Assembly (NCBI RefSeq): GCF_028554725.1
Contig: NC_071668.1
Span: 73,215,719 to 73,279,718, forward strand
From: Zeugodacus cucurbitae
Lineage: Eukaryota > Arthropoda > Insecta > Diptera > Tephritidae
DNA length: 64,000 nt
Reading direction: 5' to 3'
In this document: one piece after another, positions 57,774-64,000 of the stretch
Layout: every line of letters starts with the position of its first letter
How positions within the stretch are numbered: position 1 is the first letter of the stretch
Notes under the pieces: model-generated
Told to the model about the DNA's origin: nothing
Seen by the model: only the letters and a program-made list of their open reading frames with translations
Databases searched by the model: none
Program-made: the position numbers and the translations under genes

Positions 57774-58303
57774 GTAAGTCTAAAAATATAATATTTTTAT
57801 AAGCTTACATAAACTCAATATCCAACTTTTTTTTTATTCCCTTATAGAATTTTCTAATATTTCTAAGTCCTGCCACAAATTTTTACAAATTCCCAAGAAA
57901 TAAAAATAACCTTATAGAAATCAATTTAATCGTAAAAATATATCAAACGTATTACGCACAGCTCATTTAATATCACTAACAAATTAATAAACACCAAAGC
58001 ACTCAGTCAGTCAACCACCTATCCTCAACAGCCGTTCGAATAAACACATTAAGTGGCAACACTTATACAAACCGTTATAAATGTCTGTCTCGTGTGTTTT
58101 TTTTTCTTTTTCGACAGCAATATTTATAATCAATATATTTCATATAAAAATAATAAATGCTTTACGCGCTAGACTAACAACAATAACAGCAAAGAATTCC
58201 AATAATACGTCTGCTGCTTCTTTTGATTTCCTACACCCCCAAACTATATAGCATAATATTTATATCGACGTTATATACTTACACATGTATTAATTAATTG
58301 CAG
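57774..58303 (+). other. Intron 2 of the obst-B-like gene, 530 bases
   Basis: GTAAGT donor and a TTAATTAATTGCAG acceptor; AT-rich, no repeat recognised. The phase (two bases, one base) matches the flanking exons. Confidence 0.8.
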
Positions 58304-58422
58304 CGAGGGCAAATCGACCGAACGCCTCTGTGCCGATGGCTTGGTCTTCAATGATTACAGTCCTCTGGAGGAAAAATGCGATCTGCCATACAACATTGAT
58401 TGCAGCAAGCGTTCCAAATTAC
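58304..58422 (+). CDS. obst-B: Obstructor-family chitin-binding protein, exon 3
   Basis: Encodes residues 76-115: FEGKSTERLCADGLVFNDYS, PLEEKCDLPYNIDCSKRSKL. It supplies Cys85, Cys101 and Cys109, completing the six-cysteine pattern of the first chitin-binding domain (spacings 12-5-9-15-7). The donor GTGAGT follows at 58423 with one base of the next codon carried over. TERLCADG.VFNDYSP.EEKCDLPYNIDC is, from memory, closer to Drosophila Obst-B than to Obst-A, Obst-E or Gasp. The exons for chitin-binding domains 2 and 3 were not found in the 5.6 kb to the end of the window, so intron 3 is at least that long. Confidence 0.85.
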
Positions 58423-58583
58423 GTGAGTAGATTATCATAATAGCCATAGACACACATACACTTACATTTATAGTTATTAAGTATTTATTTTGGGTGAGCA
58501 AACAGTTGAGGCGAACGAACAATTTGTGCTTTACTTTGTGAGGTGTGAAAATGGGTGGGCGAATTTCTTTTGTATTGTATTAA

Positions 58584-60457
58584 AGGATATTAAATGAAGT
58601 CAGAGGCACGAAAAAAATGAGAATTTTCAGTAATTTTGTTTCGCTATTAAATCATGTTATTTTACAAAAGTAATAATATGACATTATTATACAGTGTTTT
58701 GACTTAAAGTCACGAAAATTTAAAAAAAAAAATTATAATTTCCAAAGTTATAGCTGTCTGCGTTGCCCCAGTTTCAAACAAAGGTCCTTGCGGTGAAAAC
58801 GATAAGTCCGTGGAGATTCATCTAAAATCAATCGGATAAAAAAATTAGTTTTACAAATAGATAATCCTGGGCCTGTACCAAACTTTTTTTTCAAAAATTA
58901 ACAAAATGGCGGCCTCAGGAAATTTTTTTCTAGATTTTCGGGAAAAAATCAACAGCTCGGTCGGTATTAAAAAATCGAAATTTTTGAAAAAATAAATCTT
59001 TAATTCAGGCCTGAGTTTATTATGCATTCTAAAGCTGTAGAAATTTCATTAAAATCTACCGAGCGGTTTCCGAGTTACAGTTGTCACCAGTTCAAAAAAC
59101 ATAGTTTTGAGATAAACGCATGCAGGCTGATCTGTTGCCATGCGGTTAATTAGAGCTACTGACGCTAGTTTGCTTTGGTGAATATTTATTTGTAAGAGAT
59201 GCATTAGTAATGGTTACATCTACATCATATAGAGAATCGCTTAAAAGCTCTTTCTCGGTATATAAATTTGAGAGCCTGCCCGCTAGTTCAGACTCTGAGA
59301 AGCACTCACCTTGTTCGAGGCTATCGATATCGTTCGAGGACTCCATTGGATCTTCCTCTACCTCACCCATCTCGTTATCCGAGGTAAGATGGTTGATAGC
59401 GCCGGCATCCGCTTTGTAGGTCTTCACTTTGACTTTAGTGAAGCCATAATTAATTTCACCGCCACTTCTGTTCAGCGGTTCAATTGAGTCGTTAGTTAGC
59501 AACAACAGAATCTGCATCGTGGCCCTTTTGGTCTCCACGCCTGATTCAGTTGTTGCTTCTTCGAAAGCTTTCACAAATTTCCAACCCTCCGTTGGTAGGT
59601 TTGGGTTGCAAGCTTTGATTAGCTGCATGATCTGTTCCGGCTGGGATGGTGTAGCCAATCCCAGTATCCAAACCCTTGCCCTCGGCCTGGACGGAATGTC
59701 TTTTTTGTCGACGGCTATTAGCTTGGCTCCGGGATACACCTCTCCCACCTTCGCTATAGCGGCTTTATATAGCTGGACCGACCTTTCGTCATCACAAGCT
59801 ACTAGCTTGATCTGACCCTGGTACCATCCAGCATCTATGCATGACGGCGGCGGGCCTGGATTGCTTAATAGCACTTCCAGAGCCACGTTAGCCAGCGCAG
59901 CCTGTACCCATTTCCATTGGGTTCTGGGGATTTTTCCTTCGGGGTCTCCCTCATCCAGAACACCAATGATGATGCGGTTCCGGGCCACTTCCGCAAAGGA
60001 TCTGTTGGGCAACTCACCCCTTGTTTTAGGCCGCTTAGCTGACGGCTTAGCCTCTTCAGCTGACCTTTGCCTTTTAGTAGCGACAACTGGCGGTTCCATG
60101 CTAAAGTTGGGTAACACCGCTTTAGCACACTCCAAGGTTTCCTGGAGCCCTTTTGTGAGCTCCACCTTTGTTGGTGGGTACCGGTGCGCTCTTCGTAAGA
60201 TGTATGCAGCGCGTTTCCTCTCCGCATACTTTGCTTTTGATGGCTCTTAAAGGTAGGCCATTCTCTGGTTGATACACCAGCAACTACACACTTGGCATCT
60301 TCCTTTGCCTTCTGCCTCCGGTTGGTAGGTCTGGCTCCGGCTGCCTTTGTTGTTTTGCTGGAACTTGGCTTCGCTGAAGTTTTTGTTAAGATTAAGATTT
60401 TACTCTTAACAAAAATGCAAAACAAAAAAATATTTTTTTGAAAATTCTGACTACCCC
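58584..60457. mobile_element. TTAA-family element, diverged copy 2, with its middle replaced by LINE sequence
   Basis: 58600-59118 matches copy 1 (24935-25450) closely: GAGAATTTTCAGTAATTTTG, TGACTTAAAGTCACGAAAAT, AATAGATAATCCTGGGCCTG, TTTCAAAAATTAACAAAATG. The right end (TTTTACTCTTAACAAAAATG to CTACCCC, TTAA at 60458-60461) matches 25550-25608. The left tip is eroded. About 100 bases of the middle are absent and replaced by 59119-60392. Lies in intron 3 of the obst-B-like gene. Confidence 0.7.
59119..60392 (-). pseudogene. LINE ORF1 (DUF4780-like) fragment
   Basis: A - strand frame open from about 60250 to a TAA at 59146 encodes a basic segment (RKRAAYILRRAHRYPPTKVE, KRQRSAEEAKPSAKRPKTRG). 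A globular region follows that resembles the DUF4780 domain of insect LINE ORF1 proteins: NRIIIGVLDEGDPEGKIPRT, QWKWVQAALANVALEVLL, CIDAGWYQGQIKLVACDDER and ARVWILGLATPSQPEQIMQL. The C-terminus is acidic. A frameshift near 60250 separates an upstream piece (KTSAKPSSSKTTKAAGARPT, NRRQKAKEDAKCVVAG). Twelve bases past the ORF1 stop an ATG starts what may be ORF2, but the LINE sequence ends at about 59119 within a few codons. The fragment is therefore 3'-truncated, which is unusual for LINEs. A role as nucleic-acid-binding chaperone is family knowledge. Confidence 0.7.
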
Positions 60458-60769
60458 TTAACCTTTCATTTTTAAACTAATTGAATAACAGGGTGTTTCC
60501 GACCAATCATTCAATTATTCATTATTTCTGAGTAGCTCAGTACCTCAGTAATTTTTTCCTTCAGTCCTTTAGAGTCCTCTCCTGCTTTTCTATGCTATTT
60601 CATCTATTTTCAAATTTCATCTTATTTATTACCACTAAAACTTTCCGAGTTTGACGAAATATATGATAATGCAAATATTGATAGTGTTTAACCTTAAACC
60701 CGAAATGTCTCAATATTCGCACAATTTTTTTAATACTTTTGTTTATTTATATAATCATATTGTTGCACC

Positions 60770-61005
60770 AGGATTGAGATATCTAGACACTTTCTCCTTC
60801 ACTGTTTAGCTTGCGCTAGATTCTAGCTGAAACATCTTTGCAGGACGTATTTTGGCGAACCGGTTGATCTATTCCTAATAAATTAATGCGACTCAACAAA
60901 CTCGTGAAAGGCTCAAAACGCTTTGTCGGTTCATGAGGTTATTTGCCTATCAAAGTTGGATCGCTTGTGGATTTAGCATAGGGATTTGCCATATAACCTA
61001 ACCTA
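60770..61005 (+). pseudogene. LINE 3' fragment ending in CCTAACCTAAGG
   Basis: The + strand reads GEPVDLFLIN near 60850, followed by KAQNALSVHEV/GSKRFVGS-like frames, as in the 3' blocks of the RNase H LINE copies. It ends ATATAACCTAACCTAAGG (60986-61003), the shared tail. Many stops. The call depends on short matches and the tail. Confidence 0.45.
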
Positions 61006-61009
61006 AGGT

Positions 61010-62440
61010 CAGGTTTATGTTCTTTGTTGTTCCGTGTTCCGTTCTAATGTATAGTATACGTTCGTTGATCTCGAAAGCAGGAGAAAATATTCCTATACTA
61101 TATACTACATTATATATTTCATTAGAAACTTGTGTAATCACGAAGCATCGGCTTTACAATGAAATGCAAGTTCTTACATAAATGGTAGTTCTTACTTAAA
61201 TATAGATAAGAAAAAATATCTGTCTAACAAAAAAAGATCTGTTCAAACTTCTAAGATTATCACTATGAGAGGTTTCCTAAGGAATTTGTATTATAATGAG
61301 AGGATCTTAGATACATATCTCTAAGTCCTTAATTTAACTAAACAACCTTCTCTTTTAGAACTTGTACTGTTAATGGTTTCTAGTATATCTCTTTTGATTT
61401 TGATATTCCTCTAGTTTCGGAACACTTGTCACTTTCGTTATGGATCAATTTGTAGTCAAAAGAAAATGAGGATAGAGTTCCTCCGAGAGGCCACAGCTCT
61501 CTTAGGTTTTATTCACTAATTTTCCATTTCTTTATGAATCTTTTTGACTCTAAAGTCACTTAGTAGGAGAGTACTTGTTCATTAATGAAATAATTTTAGA
61601 ACTATTTAAGGTAGATCACCGTATAGAAGCAGTTTTTTTTCCAGAAGGAGTAATTTGTATCTGGAGCTTCTAAGTTATCTTTGTTTGGTTCTTGGAACAC
61701 AAGTGATGAGCCTTTAGGGTTTTAAAATTTAAACGGGAAAGGAATGACAAGTAATGTGATTTAAACATTTTAGCATAACATATTTTGTAGCTAAACCAAA
61801 ATAAAACTGGTAACAGAGAGATTACATACGCTTACACACAAACTTAGTTCAGCATGCCCCAGTAAGCTATTTTTATAACAAGCGTGGATGAGACGTGAGC
61901 GGATTCGTTAATGAACTTAAAGTGGCGGCAGCTGGTTCACCAAGGAGCGGCAACTCATATTCACACATATACCATATACATTGGTGTACATATGGTTGTA
62001 TAACTGTGCGTCGATTTTTCCGATAGGTGTGAATATTAACGCAGTGGTTTGGAAAACATTTGTTGGGTGTGAGAAAATGCCTTTCATGGTCCAATGTGTG
62101 TGGATAATATGTGAGTATGAAAAGTTGTTTTTGTATTGATTTTGTACTACGAGACTTTGTTTTTGTTTTGTTGGGTTTCCGCTTTGCAAACCCATATATT
62201 TCTATATAATTAGCCATTTTACTGCCCATGTCATGTTGACAGCAGTCCAGTGAACTATGGCTTTTCAACGGTCACGTGTCCACATCGGTGTTATTTGATG
62301 GTTGCATAACTTTGATGTGTTTGACGCCGAAGTTGACTGCGAAATGCACAAGAGAGTTGCGTAACATATTACATACTTTTTGAGGGCATTAGAAATTAGT
62401 AAGCTACTGTAGTCTTATAATTTTAAAATATATTCAAGTG
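61010..62440. other. Non-coding stretch within intron 3
   Basis: AT-rich; 61870-62270 has ORFs on the - strand up to 131 codons without recognisable domains. No exon matching chitin-binding domains 2 or 3 was seen. Confidence 0.45.
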
Positions 62441-63080
62441 ATTTCATTGAAATATCATGGTGGATATAAACGGCATAAAGTAAACTGAAATGTCGAAAAA
62501 CATTATATTGGAGTTAGGAGATGGTCTGGGGTGTTTTAATTTTTGGAATAGTTCTGGGATTGAAACTAAAGTACATATACTTGAAAAAATATTTCCATTC
62601 GATATGTCACATATTGGCCCGTGTTTCCGGCATAAAGTTAACCGAAAGTTCGTAAATTATTATATTTAGTATAAGATGACTAGACCCCCATCGAATGTTC
62701 AAAAATCATTATATTAGATAAATGAAGACTAAGGGTGTTTTATCCGTTTTTAGTATCAGACTACAATTTTATTAGAATAATTGATCGTTAAATATCAATA
62801 AGATATCTTTGAGATGAACCGATATTTCCGGTTTCCGGTCACTCATAGGCACTGCGGTCCTGATATTCGTTATCTAGGGTCTCAAAAAGTGAGTTTCTTT
62901 GTTTCTTCAATTTCATTCTACAAAACACCAATAATGTAGTGTTTATTCGTTCTATCGAAAAATTAAGTCATATAAATTTCTATCGACATAACCTCCAGAT
63001 CCGAAAATTGTCTGTATTCTTAAATTAAACGTAAGAGCATCAAGAGCTAAAGTTTAGCTGCCATATATTCTAAAAATTAT
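62441..63080. repeat. Degenerate dispersed repeat with internal duplication
   Basis: GGCATAAAGTAAACTGAAAT (62472) recurs as GGCATAAAGTTAACCGAAAG (62629), period 157. AAACATTATATTGGA, AAATTATTATATTTAG and AAATCATTATATTAGA mark three related sub-units. The segment GCACTGCGGTCCTGATATTC near 62850 resembles the GCACCGAGGTCCTCGTGTTC block of family A, so this is a related old repeat. Confidence 0.45.
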
Positions 63081-64000
63081 TTTTCAAAAGCGACTTTATC
63101 GCTTAACTGGCGGCAAAGATGGTATAAAACGTCAAAGTCACATACATAAATGTAAACAAACAAAATCATTTGACATGCAGCAAAGATTTTAGTGATTTTA
63201 AATTACACTAAAAAACTGAATTTGCGCTTACCGAAGAGATAAGAAAGCTGTGTGTACGCAGTCGATTTTCAATCGAAAACCACTTAAGTAGTCTGCGCGT
63301 AGATTTCTTTTACTGTTCTTCTTCTACTGTATATTTCGCTCCTTTCTACGCGCCCTCTGTGCTTTCATTAAAATGCAAGTAACGTAAAATGCGTAAATTG
63401 TAACATGCCGCGCATAGAAAATGTGGGGTAAATGCGAAGACTTGACATACTTTCGCGCTGCTTATGGCGTACTCTCTTTATTTTTTCTACTATTTTCATT
63501 TTTTGTTTCATATTTGGTTTATGGATTTGATTCTTTTTGTCCAAGTTCAATAGAATACAGATTTTATTTGATTAGTAGTCGCAGTGTAATCGTTGCGGGC
63601 ATTCGAAAATATGAAATATCTTATACAGTTGCTGGTTATTTATGTTTATTGTTCGAGTGTATGAGTTGGCGGTACTCATGAGTATATGTACCAGTAGTGA
63701 GATCAAAACGATGAAGTTGTCATGCTATTGGCATAATTTTTAAAATTCAGCGCATAAAACATTTATCACTTGACAATCTTTGTCAGTGCTCATGCCACTC
63801 AAAAGTGTAGCGAAATTTAAAATGGTGCTATGATTGGAATAAGTAACATTATTTATTTTCATTACTGGCCGAAAATTGAACCAATGTATGAAACTCAATA
63901 ACTTAAAAACAATCTGATGATCACTTATTTGACGCAGTGAGTTCATGGAGGAGGTACATATCTATCATAGGGATGCAATGATCCTTTGGCATATTTTTGA
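63081..64000. other. Non-coding stretch to the window end
   Basis: An 86-codon ORF at 63421-63681 is hydrophobic and Ser/Tyr-rich with no recognisable family. Nothing else supported. Confidence 0.4.

Noticed and set aside
59865..60425. 186-codon - strand ORF
   Set aside because: It only partly overlaps the true ORF1 frame; its downstream half is out of frame with the conserved DUF4780-like region. Its upstream part reflects ORF1 across a frameshift.
61873..62268. 131-codon - strand ORF
   Set aside because: His/Thr/Lys-rich with no domain, overlapping another frame of similar length; no splice or poly(A) support.
58423..64000. Exons for chitin-binding domains 2 and 3
   Set aside because: No cysteine-patterned ORF with flanking splice sites was found; they are presumed to lie beyond the window.

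Overview
The window is dipteran nuclear DNA, most likely from a tephritid fruit fly (Bactrocera/Zeugodacus/Ceratitis type). It is AT-rich, gene-poor and packed with decayed transposons. Three things point to a tephritid: a DD41D mariner of the 'rosa' type, first described from Ceratitis rosa; dense RTE-like and RNase-H-bearing LINE fragments; and exons of a fly cuticle gene. No tRNA, rRNA, CRISPR or bacterial-type operon was seen. Family names are recalled by eye, without database searches.

Host genes. The main gene is the 5' part of an obstructor-family chitin-binding protein (obst-B / CPAP3-B type) on the + strand. Exon 1 (36868-36907) encodes most of a signal peptide. Exon 2 (57587-57773) and exon 3 (58304-58422) complete the first six-cysteine chitin-binding domain. 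Intron 1 is 20.7 kb, and the remaining exons lie to the right of the window. A second credible gene is an intronless, Ser/Asn/Glu-rich 274-aa ORF on the - strand (8928-9752) with a poly(A) signal 58 nt after its stop; I do not recognise its family.

Mobile DNA, left to right: RTE-like reverse transcriptase fragment (1980-3070); RNase H LINE pieces (3830-4130, 7960-8461, 14440-15290, 30820-31040, 60770-61005); a Tc1-like relict (4474-5436); a truncated mariner joined to an RTE-like endonuclease fragment (10251-11860); short mariner derivatives (14018-14233, 27042-27275); a degenerate mariner (17640-18380); a PIF/Harbinger element with transposase and MADF-BESS gene inside a mariner (18989-21166); a DD41D mariner (23747-24683); TTAA-flanked elements (24919-25604, 52323-54183, 58584-60457) and a TTGA-flanked one (49765-50509); small inverted-repeat elements (25803-26129, 26391-26531, 43717-44387, 52379-53513); an internally deleted mariner (31421-32119); a second mariner of the 10.3 kb family (37894-38850); a jockey-like tail (42578-43110); a mariner tail (54391-54960); and a LINE ORF1 fragment (59119-60392). 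Dispersed repeats of two higher-copy families lie at 22496-23604, 40850-41265, 46440-47855 and 56193-57393.

Layout. From 36.9 kb rightwards almost everything is intronic to the obst-B-like gene. Left of it is a transposon graveyard with one small gene. The most unusual object is the Harbinger element: its transposase exon lies antisense inside the only intron of its own MADF-BESS partner gene, next to a dense cluster of AGCGA motifs.
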